Made by a program: the position numbers and the translations under genes
Shown: piece after piece, positions 1 to 7,238 of the stretch
How positions within the stretch are numbered: the stretch's first letter is position 1
Layout of the letters: every line of letters starts with the position of its first letter
DNA from: AP-15 sp035570595
Lineage (GTDB): Bacteria > Pseudomonadota > Alphaproteobacteria > ATCC43930 > CGMCC-115725
Assembly (NCBI GenBank): GCA_035570595.1
Contig: DATMLF010000252.1
Location: 1-22,112, forward strand
Direction: 5' to 3'
DNA length: 22,112 bases
The notes under the pieces: model-generated
Seen by the model: only the letters and a program-made list of their open reading frames with translations
What the model was told of the DNA's origin: nothing
The model's database searches: none

Positions 1-516
1 CGGCCGCGACGGGGTGGTCTCGGCGTCCGGGGTGGCGCGGTGGATGAACCCGCCCCAGCAGTCGGCCGCGGCGTCGACTTTGGTGCTGCTGCACGCGAAC
101 AGCAAGGTCTGGCGCCCGCCGGAGCAGAAGCCGATCGCGGCGATCTTGCCGGTGGCGCCCGGCAAGGCGCGCAGATGCGCCGCCGCCGCTTCGAGGTCCT
201 GCACCGCCTCGGCGTCGCGCTTGCCGAACATGACCGGCATGACCGTCGCCATGTCGTTCGGGTTGGACGGCCCGCCCGCCCGCGCATAGAGGTCGGGTGC
301 GAGCGCGTCGTAGCCGATGTTGGCAAAGCGGCGGGCAACGTCGCGGATGTGCTCGACAAGGCCAAAGGCCTCGTGGATCACAACGATGCCGGGATTGTTG
401 GCGGACTGGCTCGGGCGCGCCAGATAGCCCGTGATCGTGTCGCCGCCGCTTTTGATCTCGACGTCTTCGCCGCGCACGCGGCTGGGGTCGCTAACCGCAC
501 CCGGTATGTTGGCCAT
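1..516 (-). CDS. Dienelactone hydrolase family protein (C-terminus cut by window edge)
   Basis: The minus frame is open from the ATG at 516 to the window edge, giving the first 172 residues of a protein normally about 220-240 long. It is an alpha/beta hydrolase of the dienelactone hydrolase (carboxymethylenebutenolidase) family, which hydrolyses lactones and related esters in the cytoplasm. Visible family signatures are HEAFG at residues 48-52, where the Glu pairs with the nucleophile, and the nucleophile elbow GFCSGG at 129-134 with Cys131. The catalytic Asp and His lie beyond the edge. The start is supported by a GGAGGA ribosome site six bases upstream. It diverges from the cupin gene with about 90 bases between them. 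The true substrate cannot be deduced, because many family members are not aromatic-pathway enzymes. Confidence 0.9.
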   Translation of the reverse strand, partial: MANIPGAVSDPSRVRGEDVEIKSGGDTITGYLARPSQSANNPGIVVIHEAFGLVEHIRDVARRFANIGYDALAPDLYARAGGPSNPNDMATVMPVMFGKRDAEAVQDLEAAAAHLRALPGATGKIAAIGFCSGGRQTLLFACSSTKVDAAADCWGGFIHRATPDAETTPSRP

Positions 517-607
517 TCCGGTCCTCCTCTCGGACAAGAGCGCCAGGATAGCACCACGCGGCAAAGCGCTGCTATGATGACCGCGATCCGATTGACGGGA
601 GGAGACC

Positions 608-1048
608 ATGGCGGGTGCAGCGGCGACGTTAGATAAGCCGGCGGTGCAGAATGGGCCGAAGATGAAGGCCGCGGTGACGAGCGCGAAAGCGCCGGACTAC
701 GTCGAAGGCCGGCGCAACTTTTTCAAATACCGCGACCTCGGCGTGACCGGCGCCAGCGAGGGATGGATGCGGGCGCAAGTCATGTCGGCGGTGACCGGCA
801 TGACGCAGCCGACCGGCTGGCACTACCATGTCTGCGAGGGCCAGTTTGTGTATGCGCTGAAGGGCTTTGTCGAGCTCGAGTTCGAGGACGGGACCCAGTG
901 CCGGCTCGAGGCCGGCGACTCGTGCTTTATCCCGGGCGGCATGAAGCACAACGAGATCCGCACGTCGGACGATGTCGAGATCCTCGAAGTGTGCCTGCCG
1001 GCGACGATGGGCACCGTGCCGTGCGACCCGCCGGCAAAGGGCGCCTAG
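608..1048 (+). CDS. Small single-domain cupin protein
   Basis: This 146-residue cytoplasmic protein has a single cupin beta-barrel. Cupin motif 1 is seen around residues 71-86 (WHYHVCEGQFVYALKG), with His72, His74 and Glu77 or Gln79 as probable metal ligands. Motif 2 is seen around residues 102-115 (AGDSCFIPGGMKH), with His114 as the last ligand. The set suggests a metal-binding cupin, but the reaction or ligand cannot be assigned. The ATG at 608 is preceded by GGGAGGAG at good spacing, which decides against the in-frame ATG at 662. The first 30 residues look unstructured. The gene is divergent from the dienelactone hydrolase and ends about 50 bases before tRNA-Gly. Confidence 0.85.
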   Translation: MAGAAATLDKPAVQNGPKMKAAVTSAKAPDYVEGRRNFFKYRDLGVTGASEGWMRAQVMSAVTGMTQPTGWHYHVCEGQFVYALKGFVELEFEDGTQCRLEAGDSCFIPGGMKHNEIRTSDDVEILEVCLPATMGTVPCDPPAKGA

Positions 1049-1061
1049 CCCCGCAAGGCGC

Positions 1062-1089
1062 TTGAAGGAGGCCGCCGATCGCCTATGAT
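1062..1089 (+). promoter_or_regulatory. Sigma-70-type promoter for tRNA-Gly
   Basis: TTGAAG at 1062-1067 and TATGAT at 1084-1089 are separated by 16 bases, and the mature tRNA begins 10 bases after the -10 box. The stretch between the -10 box and the tRNA is very GC-rich, a feature of stringently controlled stable-RNA promoters. The -10 box lies in a perfect 9-bp inverted repeat (1072-1080 with 1087-1095, loop GCCTAT). In RNA from the upstream cupin gene this could fold as a hairpin. Confidence 0.6.
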
Positions 1090-1099
1090 CGGCGGTGCC

Positions 1100-1173
1100 G
1101 CGGGTGTAGCTCAATGGCAGAGCAGAAGCTTCCCAAGCTTACGACGAGGGTTCGATTCCCTTCACCCGCTCCA
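1100..1173 (+). tRNA. tRNA-Gly (anticodon CCC)
   Basis: A complete cloverleaf of 74 bases including an encoded CCA. The acceptor GCGGGTG pairs with CACCCGC, the D stem GCTC with GAGC, the anticodon loop is TTCCCAA (anticodon CCC, reads GGG), and the T stem GAGGG pairs with CCCTT around TTCGATT. The outermost anticodon-stem pair is a G-A mismatch, which I recall as normal for this alphaproteobacterial tRNA. Confidence 0.97.
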
Positions 1174-1628
1174 AGCTATTCAACGGCCTGCCCGTTCGTG
1201 AACGACGGCCTCAGCAAGGACGGTCGCGGTGGCAGTGCCGTCGCCGCCAAGCTCGCCGGTCTTGACCGCAACTTCCTTGACCAACGGTGCGGTGACCAAC
1301 AGTGCGGTCCTGGGCGGGGCGGCAGGAATATTGGTCAGCTTCGGCACGGTCTCGCTCGGCCCCCGTCCCGCCCTCTGACACCGCGATGCCGACCGCCAAC
1401 CGGCCGCTGTAGCTGACGCGGCCGTCGGCTATCCACAGCACGGCGGAGCGTGCCGGACTTGAAACAGTGGCCGCGGTGGTTTTCGAGATGGTCGAGAACG
1501 GGACCCCGCGTCGGTCGGAGCCCACCCTTTAACCGAAACATACCAAAATTTACCGAGGGGGTTTGGCTGGACGTGCTGCCCTGCTTTCCCAGTGCCCTAC
1601 TTTCACTCGAGAGAAAGGTTACCGAGAC
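1174..1628. other. Intergenic stretch between tRNA-Gly and poxB; possible degraded minus-strand ORF
   Basis: No intact gene is convincing here. On the minus strand a coding-like frame runs from a GTG at 1525 (VPFSTISKTTAATV...) and loses its character near 1390. A second frame from about 1350 to the TGA at 1180 then looks coding-like (TVPKLTNIPAAPPRTALLV...). Together they could be a frameshifted remnant of a protein of about 110 residues, of no family I recognise. The AT-richer part at about 1530-1560 is the likeliest place for the poxB promoter, but I cannot pick out clear -35 and -10 boxes. Confidence 0.25.
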
Positions 1629-3365
1629 ATGGCGCAAACGGTCGCCGACCAGTTTGCTGCAACCTTGGCTGCGGTCCGTGTCAAGCGGGTGTACGGGATT
1701 GTCGGCGACAGCCTGAACGGCCTGACCGACGCGATCCGGCGCCAAGGCAAGATCGAATGGGTGCATGTCCGCAATGAGGAGGTCGCCGCGTTCGCGGCGG
1801 GTGCGGAGGCGCATCTGACCGACACGCTCGCGGTCTGCGCCGGCAGCTGCGGGCCGGGCAACCTGCACCTGATCAACGGCCTCTTCGATTGCCACCGGTC
1901 GCGCGTGCCGGTGCTCGCCATCGCCGCGCACATCCCCTCGGCCGAGATCGGTTCCGGCTATTTTCAGGAAACCCATCCGCAGAATCTTTTCAAAGAGTGC
2001 AGCCATTTTTGCGAGCTCGTTTCCGGCGCCAACCAGATGCCGCGCACCCTCGAGGTTGCGATCCGCGAGGCGGTCGGCAAGCGCGGCGTGTCGGTGGTGG
2101 TGATGCCGGGCGACGTGGCGCTGCAGCCGGCATCCAATGCGCCGCAGGCCAAGCCCGCGGGGCTGCTGCCCGCGCCACCCGTGGTAACCCCGGCACAGCC
2201 GGACCTCGAGCGGTTGGCCGCCCTGTTGAACGGCAACCGCCGGGTGACGCTGCTGTGCGGCTCGGGATGCAAGGGCGCCCACGATCAGCTTCTGGCATTG
2301 GCCGAACGGCTCAAGGCGCCGATCGTCCACACGATCCGCGGCAAAGAGCATGTCGAGGGAGAGAACCCCTACGATGTCGGCATGACCGGGCTGATCGGGT
2401 TTTCGTCCGGCTACTACGCGATGCTCGATTGCGACGTCTTGCTGATGCTCGGCACCGATTTCCCGTATCGGCAATTTTATCCGCAAGGCTCGGGCGTGCG
2501 CATCGCCCAGGTCGACATCCGGGCCGAGAACATCGGCCGCCGCACGCCGGTGGATCTCGCGGTCGTCGGCGACGTGCGGGCAACGCTCGAGGCGTTGCTG
2601 CCGCTGTTGCAGCAGAATCGGGAGACGACGCACCTGGCGCAGGCGCGCGAGCATTATGCGAGGGCGCGCAAAGGGCTCGACGAGCTCGCCGCCGGCGCTT
2701 CGGGCAGGCGGCTGATCCATCCCCAGCAGGTCGCCAAGGCGGTCAGCGACCACGCCGCAACCGACGCGATCTTTACTTGCGACGTCGGCCTGCCGACCGT
2801 ATGGGCCGCGCGCTATCTGGCGATGAACGGACAGCGGCGGCTGATCGGGTCGTTCTGGCATGGCTCGATGGCGAATGCCATGGCGCAGGCGATCGGCGCC
2901 CAGTCCGCCTTTCCGGGCCGCCAGGTGGTCGCGCTGTCGGGCGACGGCGGCTTTACGATGCTGATGGGCGATTTCCTCAGCCTGGTGCAGCTCGGCCTGC
3001 CGGTAAAAATCGTGGTGTTCAACAATGGTGCCCTCGGCTTTATCGAGCTCGAGCAGAAATCCACGGGTTTCCTGCCGTTCGGCACCGAGTTCAAGAACCC
3101 GAACTTCGCGGCGATGGCCGAAGCCGTCAGGGTGCACGGGATCCGGCTCGAGGACCCGGCCGAAGTCGACGCCGGCATTGCCGCCGCCTTTGCCCTTGAA
3201 GGGCCGGTATTGGTCGACGCGGTCGTCAACCGCACCGAGTTGGCGATGCCGCCCTCCGTCACGATCGAGATGGCAAAGGGCTTTACGCTCTACATGGTCA
3301 AAGCCGTGATCAACGGCCGCGCCGATGAAGTCATCGACCTCGCGCGAACCAACCTGTGGCGCTAG
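1629..3365 (+). CDS. poxB: Pyruvate dehydrogenase (quinone) / pyruvate oxidase
   Basis: A 578-residue peripheral membrane flavoenzyme dependent on thiamine diphosphate. It decarboxylates pyruvate to acetate and CO2 and passes the electrons to ubiquinone. As I recall the Escherichia coli PoxB sequence, similarity runs end to end with near-equal length (572 there). The activating glutamate is Glu50 in the N-terminal TPP domain (RNEEVAAFAAGAEA). The central FAD domain includes the GKEHVEGENPYDVGMTG block. The C-terminal TPP/Mg motif runs from GDGG at 438-441 to NN at 465-466. The last 28 residues (GFTLYMVKAVINGR...) retain the amphipathic tail that gives lipid binding and activation in E. coli, which separates PoxB from acetolactate synthase relatives. 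The ATG at 1629 follows GAGAAAGG; the frame is also open upstream to 1563. The stop is 10 bases before the bd oxidase gene, so the two are probably co-transcribed. Confidence 0.95.
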   Translation: MAQTVADQFAATLAAVRVKRVYGIVGDSLNGLTDAIRRQGKIEWVHVRNEEVAAFAAGAEAHLTDTLAVCAGSCGPGNLHLINGLFDCHRSRVPVLAIAAHIPSAEIGSGYFQETHPQNLFKECSHFCELVSGANQMPRTLEVAIREAVGKRGVSVVVMPGDVALQPASNAPQAKPAGLLPAPPVVTPAQPDLERLAALLNGNRRVTLLCGSGCKGAHDQLLALAERLKAPIVHTIRGKEHVEGENPYDVGMTGLIGFSSGYYAMLDCDVLLMLGTDFPYRQFYPQGSGVRIAQVDIRAENIGRRTPVDLAVVGDVRATLEALLPLLQQNRETTHLAQAREHYARARKGLDELAAGASGRRLIHPQQVAKAVSDHAATDAIFTCDVGLPTVWAARYLAMNGQRRLIGSFWHGSMANAMAQAIGAQSAFPGRQVVALSGDGGFTMLMGDFLSLVQLGLPVKIVVFNNGALGFIELEQKSTGFLPFGTEFKNPNFAAMAEAVRVHGIRLEDPAEVDAGIAAAFALEGPVLVDAVVNRTELAMPPSVTIEMAKGFTLYMVKAVINGRADEVIDLARTNLWR

Positions 3366-3375
3366 TGGAAAGACC

Positions 3376-4794
3376 ATGGACCTCACGGCCCTTCTGCTGT
3401 CCCGGCTGCAGTTCGCGTTTACCGTCTCGTTCCACATCATCTTCCCGTCGTTCACGATCGGGCTCGCGGCATGGCTGACCGTGCTCGAGGCATTGCATCT
3501 CGCGAGCGGGCGCCCGGCGTACCGTCAGGTGTTCGAGTTCTGGCTCAAGATCTTTGGGGTCGCGTTCGGGCTCGGGGTCGTCTCCGGGATCGTCATGGCA
3601 TTCCAGTTCGGCAGCAACTGGAGTGTCTTGGCGCGTATGTCCGGACCGATACAGGGGCCGCTCCTGTCCTACGAGACCTTCACCGCGTTTTTCCTCGAGG
3701 CCAGCTTTTTCGGGATCCTGCTGTTTGGCCGCCCTAGGGTCCCGCCGTGGTTCTATCTGTTTTCGACGGCGATGGTGGCGCTCGGCACGACGCTGTCGGC
3801 GTTCTGGATCATGGCCAACAACAGCTGGATGCAGGTGCCGGTCGGCTACGCGATCGAGAACGGCGCCTTTGTTCCGAACGATTGGCTCGCGATCCTGTTC
3901 AGCCCGGTGCTGTGGGCGCGCTTCCCGCATATGCTGCTGGCGTCGTACCTGACCGGCGCGTTTTGCGTCGCCGCCACCGGGGCATGGTACGTGCTGCGCC
4001 GGCAGTTTGCCGCCGAGGCGCGCATCATGCTGCGCATGGGGCTGTACCTCGCTTCGGTCCTGCTGCCGGTTCAGCTCGTCTTCGGACACTTGAACGGCGA
4101 ATATGTCGTCCACCACCAGCCGGCGAAGATGGCGGCGATCGAGGCCCGGTGGCACGACCAGAAGCCGGCTTCCGAGGTCTTGCTCGCCTGGCCCGATGTC
4201 GCGAACCGGCGAAACCTGTTCGCGATCACCCTGCCGCCGCCGTTCGGCAGCCTGATCGACTCCGACAACCTCTCGGCGGCGGAGGTCGGGCTCGACAGCA
4301 TCCCGCCGCGGAATTGGCCGCCGGTGCTGATCCCGTTCTTCAGCTTCCGCCTCATGGTCGGCTGCTGGCTGGTCATGCTGCTGGTCGCCTGGGCCGGGTC
4401 GTATCTGGTCCACAAAGAGCGCATCGAGCGCAGCCGGCTGTTGCTGTGGGCGACCTTTTTCAGCTTTCCGCTGCCGTTCATTGCGACACTGACCGGCTGG
4501 TTCACCGCCGAGGTCGGGCGGCAGCCCTGGGTCGTCTATGGCGTTCTGCGCACCGCCCAGGCGATGACACCGTTCCTGACCGCCCGTTCGGCGGCGATCT
4601 CGCTCGTCGTCTTTTGCGCCGTCTACACCTTCATTTTCGCCTTCGGGACCTTGTACATCTACCGGCTGTTGCGCGCCGGGCCGGAAGGGCCCCTGGTTCT
4701 GCCGCCCGCCGCCGCCATTCCCAATCGCCCGATGTCGGTCGTCGACGAGCATCATTTGACGTCGCGCGCAGGCGGCGTCGGCGCAGGAGAATAA
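3376..4794 (+). CDS. cioA: Cytochrome bd-type (CIO) ubiquinol oxidase subunit I
   Basis: A 472-residue polytopic inner-membrane protein, the haem-bearing and quinol-oxidising subunit of a cytochrome bd oxidase that reduces oxygen to water without pumping protons. Haem ligands are visible: His20 (FTVSFHIIFP), His185 (RFPHMLLASY) and Met327 (FRLMVG). Glu100 and Glu108 (SYETFTAFFLEASFFG) correspond to the proton-path glutamates. Lys251 and Glu256 (PAKMAAIE) are the quinol-site residues, and GRQPW is at 381-385. The periplasmic Q-loop is short, as in the cyanide-insensitive (CioA) branch rather than E. coli CydA. The gene follows poxB by 10 bases, with a weak ribosome site (GGAAAG), and is followed two bases later by subunit II. 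The symbol cydA would be equally acceptable. Confidence 0.95.
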   Translation: MDLTALLLSRLQFAFTVSFHIIFPSFTIGLAAWLTVLEALHLASGRPAYRQVFEFWLKIFGVAFGLGVVSGIVMAFQFGSNWSVLARMSGPIQGPLLSYETFTAFFLEASFFGILLFGRPRVPPWFYLFSTAMVALGTTLSAFWIMANNSWMQVPVGYAIENGAFVPNDWLAILFSPVLWARFPHMLLASYLTGAFCVAATGAWYVLRRQFAAEARIMLRMGLYLASVLLPVQLVFGHLNGEYVVHHQPAKMAAIEARWHDQKPASEVLLAWPDVANRRNLFAITLPPPFGSLIDSDNLSAAEVGLDSIPPRNWPPVLIPFFSFRLMVGCWLVMLLVAWAGSYLVHKERIERSRLLLWATFFSFPLPFIATLTGWFTAEVGRQPWVVYGVLRTAQAMTPFLTARSAAISLVVFCAVYTFIFAFGTLYIYRLLRAGPEGPLVLPPAAAIPNRPMSVVDEHHLTSRAGGVGAGE

Positions 4795-4796
4795 CC

Positions 4797-5783
4797 GTGG
4801 TCACGTTCTGGGTAGCCATCCAGGCGATCAGCATCCTGCTCTACGTGCTGCTCGACGGGTTCGACCTCGGTGTCGGCATCCTCTTCGCGGTGACCCGTGA
4901 CGAGACCAGGCGGCGCGCGATGCTGGGTGCGGTGGCGCCGCTCTGGGACGGCAACGAGACCTGGCTCGTCGTCGCCGGCGTGGTCCTGTGGGGGGCGTTC
5001 CCGGTCGTGTACGCGACCTTGTTCTCGGCGTTCTACCTGCCGCTGCTGCTAATGCTGGCGGGGCTGATCCTGCGTGGTGTGGCGTTCGAATATCGCTACA
5101 AGACCGAGCGGCTGCGCTGGATGTGGGACGCCGGGTTTGCCGGGGGGTCGCTGGTCGCGGCGTTTATGCAAGGGCTGACCGTCGGCGCGCTGGTCAAGGG
5201 GCTGCCGATCTCCGGCGGCCAGTACAGCGGCGGCGAATTCGGCTGGTTCAGCCCGTTTGCCGCCCTGTGCGGCATTGGGCTGTGCCTCGGCTATGCGCTG
5301 CTCGGCGCGTGCTGGCTCGTCAAGAAGTGTGAAGCCGACGTGCGCGAAGCGGCCTATCGCCTGATCCCCTATCTGTCGCTCTCCCTGCTCGTCTTTCTGG
5401 TCGTCGTCTTCGGCTATGCCTTGACCGAGAACCTGCGGGTCGTTCACCGATGGCTGGAGCGGCCCTATCTGTTCGTCTTTCCGGCGCTCGGTGTCGTCGC
5501 CGCGATCGTGCTCGCCGTCAGCGTTCGTTCGCGTCGCGACGGGCCGCCATTCTACATGGTCGCGCTGATTTTCGCGGCCGCGTTCGGCACATTGGCGATC
5601 TCGTTCTGGCCCTACATGATCCCGTTCTCGATCACGATCGAGGAAGCCGCGGCACCCCATTCCAGCCTCGCCTTCATGTTCTGGGGCGAGGGACTGTTCG
5701 TCTTCCCGCTGATGCTGATCTACACCGCGATCAGCTACACCGTCTTCCGGGGCAAGGTCAAACCGACGGCTGGCCACTATTGA
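4797..5783 (+). CDS. cioB: Cytochrome bd-type (CIO) ubiquinol oxidase subunit II
   Basis: A 328-residue inner-membrane protein with about eight hydrophobic segments, partner of the preceding subunit I. CydB signatures are clear: LLDGFDLGVG at 18-27 and PLWDGNETWLVVAG at 48-61. The conserved C-terminal stretch WPYMIPFSITIEEAA is near residues 272-286. The start is the GTG at 4797, placed by the preceding GGAGA and by the first membrane segment beginning at once. The frame stays open far upstream, but that part is the out-of-frame shadow of subunit I. With the upstream genes it forms a poxB-cioA-cioB unit. I see no CydX-like single-helix subunit directly behind it; the next ORF is soluble-looking. 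Confidence 0.95.
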   Translation: MVTFWVAIQAISILLYVLLDGFDLGVGILFAVTRDETRRRAMLGAVAPLWDGNETWLVVAGVVLWGAFPVVYATLFSAFYLPLLLMLAGLILRGVAFEYRYKTERLRWMWDAGFAGGSLVAAFMQGLTVGALVKGLPISGGQYSGGEFGWFSPFAALCGIGLCLGYALLGACWLVKKCEADVREAAYRLIPYLSLSLLVFLVVVFGYALTENLRVVHRWLERPYLFVFPALGVVAAIVLAVSVRSRRDGPPFYMVALIFAAAFGTLAISFWPYMIPFSITIEEAAAPHSSLAFMFWGEGLFVFPLMLIYTAISYTVFRGKVKPTAGHY

Positions 5784-5819
5784 ATCCAGGAGCCACGTCG
5801 GTCTTTGCTCGAACAGGAC

Positions 5820-5825
5820 AAGGAG
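5820..5825 (+). promoter_or_regulatory. Ribosome binding site pointing at the out-of-frame ATG at 5833
   Basis: AAGGAG is a strong Shine-Dalgarno sequence. It sits seven bases before the ATG at 5833 but 14 bases before the GTG at 5840 that opens the coding-like frame. The two starts differ by one base in frame. Confidence 0.6.
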
Positions 5826-5839
5826 TGCTCCAATGATAC

Positions 5840-6025
5840 GTGTATCCGGCTGTGGACTGGGACGTGCTCGAAAAGTGTTTCGCCGGCGAGCTCGCCGAGA
5901 GCGGCTGGCTCCCCAAGCTGAAGGAGATCATTGCGACATACGGGATCGATCTCGCCCAGGACGCAGACGCCTGCCGCAAGACCCGCGCCGACACCGCGGC
6001 CATTTTGAAGGTAGAGAATATCTGA
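5840..6025 (+). CDS. Small hypothetical protein behind the bd oxidase (start uncertain, possible frameshift)
   Basis: A 61-residue, mostly helical, soluble-looking protein (MYPAVDWDVLEKCF...) that I do not recognise. It has two cysteines (residues 13 and 45) and no membrane segment, so it is not a CydX-type subunit. Base choice at third codon positions favours this frame over the Arg-rich overlapping frame that starts at ATG 5833. The frame opens only just after an in-frame TGA at 5834-5836, and the best ribosome site fits ATG 5833 in the other frame. Either translation starts at the poorly placed GTG, or one base is extra in ATGATAC and the real product begins Met-Ile-Val-Tyr-Pro. It lies 56 bases after cioB on the same strand, so it may belong to that operon. 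Confidence 0.5.
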   Translation: MYPAVDWDVLEKCFAGELAESGWLPKLKEIIATYGIDLAQDADACRKTRADTAAILKVENI

Positions 6026-6048
6026 CGCGGCCTCTCGACGAGCTAACT

Positions 6049-6075
6049 CCCCTCGACGATGTCAGCTCGAAGGGG
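6049..6075. terminator. Possible hairpin between convergent genes
   Basis: CCCCTCGA at 6049-6056 can pair with TCGAAGGGG at 6067-6075, leaving one bulged A and a 10-base loop. It lies between the 61-residue ORF and the convergent cyclase gene. No T run follows on either strand, so termination is a guess. Confidence 0.3.
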
Positions 6076-6108
6076 CTGTGATGCTCGCCATCGCTGGTGG
6101 CGGGACCG

Positions 6109-7056
6109 CTAACCGGTTTCCGGTGAGGCGAGGCGCGCTCGGGCAAGGGCGGCAAAATGACCGCTTGGGTGCTGGTCGAGGTAGGCCTGGAGCTCTTCGC
6201 GGCGATTGCTGTCCTTGACCGAGCTCCAGAAGGCCAGGTCGAGCGCGTCGCCGGCGGCGTCCGGATGGCCGGCCTCGGGCGCTTGCGCGGCGGCGTCGAG
6301 CCGTGTTTTGGCGAGCGGCGCGAAGGTGCCGTCCGGGTAGCGCTCGAGATAGGTTTCGAGCTCGGCCGGGCTGCCGTCCTTGACGCTGTCCCAGAACGCC
6401 AGCTCGAGGGCGACTTCGCTCTCCGCCGACAGTTCCGAAATCGTCGCCGGGGCGGTAGGGCCCTCGGTGAGGCCATCTACCGACCCGGGGTCTCCTTCCA
6501 CGTCCGACGCTTCCTCGTCCCCTGCATCCTCACTGGCGCGCAGCCTAAAGGCGCGGACCGGATGAGCGATGTTCTTGACCAGCTGTTCGCCCAAATCCTC
6601 AAAGAGCATCCCGCCACGATGACGCAAATGGTCACGGACCCCACGCGACACACAGATTTCACCGCCCCTGACCAGCCCTTCAAGCCGAGCGGCGACGTTC
6701 ACCCCGTCGCCAAAGATGTCGCCGTCCTTGACCATGACATCCCCGACATTGAGGCCGATCCGGAAGCGCATTTCCCGCCCCTCCGGCTGATCCGCGTTCG
6801 CCAGCTCGAGCGCTGCTTGCATCTCGATGGCACAGCGAACCGCGTCGAGGACACTCGAGAATTCGGCGAGCACGCTGTCGCCGGCGGTGTTTGCGATCCG
6901 ACCGCGATGTTGACCGATGAGGTCGTCGATGACGGCGCGATGGGCGGACAGGGTTGCCATCGTCGTTTCCTCGTCGCCGTGCATCAGGCGGCTGTAGCCC
7001 TCGACATCGGCGGACAGGATTGCCGCGAGGCGTCTCTCCAGCGGAGGAGCTTCCAT
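6109..7056 (-). CDS. Class III adenylate/guanylate cyclase with C-terminal repeats
   Basis: A 315-residue cytoplasmic protein. Residues 8-175 are a class III nucleotide cyclase domain: ILSADVEGYSRLM with metal ligand Asp17, NTAGDSVLAEF with metal ligand Asp60, RIGLNVGDV, and DIFGDGVNVAARLEGL with Asn120 and Arg124 as transition-state residues. It should therefore be active, making cAMP or possibly cGMP. An acidic linker (about 175-215) is followed by two similar units of about 39 residues, at 217-255 and 272-310, each with LAFW-SVKD, a YL-(E/D)-(R/Q)-(Y/H)-P turn and an LA-(K/R)-x-RL end. Units like these occur in other alphaproteobacterial signalling proteins and may bind partners. The ATG at 7056 is chosen because the domain begins just behind it; the frame is open upstream to a GTG at 7197 without domain-like sequence. 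No receptor domain or membrane segment is present. Confidence 0.85.
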   Translation of the reverse strand: MEAPPLERRLAAILSADVEGYSRLMHGDEETTMATLSAHRAVIDDLIGQHRGRIANTAGDSVLAEFSSVLDAVRCAIEMQAALELANADQPEGREMRFRIGLNVGDVMVKDGDIFGDGVNVAARLEGLVRGGEICVSRGVRDHLRHRGGMLFEDLGEQLVKNIAHPVRAFRLRASEDAGDEEASDVEGDPGSVDGLTEGPTAPATISELSAESEVALELAFWDSVKDGSPAELETYLERYPDGTFAPLAKTRLDAAAQAPEAGHPDAAGDALDLAFWSSVKDSNRREELQAYLDQHPSGHFAALARARLASPETG

Positions 7057-7238
7057 CGGTAAATCACCAGTGAAACAGAGTGGCCGCGGTCGAAGTCGTG
7101 GTGTCGGGTACTGATCGCCGACGACAAAGCGCGGAGGCTTAGAGAGCCGGCTGTCGTTCCTCAAAACCGTCAGCGACGCAACAGCAGTCAAGCGCACAAA
7201 GTTCCTCAGGGCTCAAGGGAAGAGCGCACCAGCCTTGA

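Noticed and set aside
1335..3455. Long minus-strand ORF (706 codons) opposite poxB
   Set aside because: It is rich in Arg, Gly and His with no domain, and runs antisense to a clear PoxB. Long antisense frames are expected in GC-rich DNA.
3331..4755. Long minus-strand ORF opposite cioA
   Set aside because: Its composition is dominated by Arg, Asp, Gln and Pro, the mirror of a membrane protein gene. It has no ribosome site and no domain.
3747..4796. Apparent 350-residue N-terminal extension of cioB
   Set aside because: This is the out-of-frame shadow of cioA. CydB-type proteins start at the first membrane helix, and GTG 4797 has a ribosome site.
5840..6025. CydX-like small subunit of the bd oxidase
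   Set aside because: The product has no hydrophobic segment, whereas CydX, CydS and DUF2474 proteins are single membrane helices.
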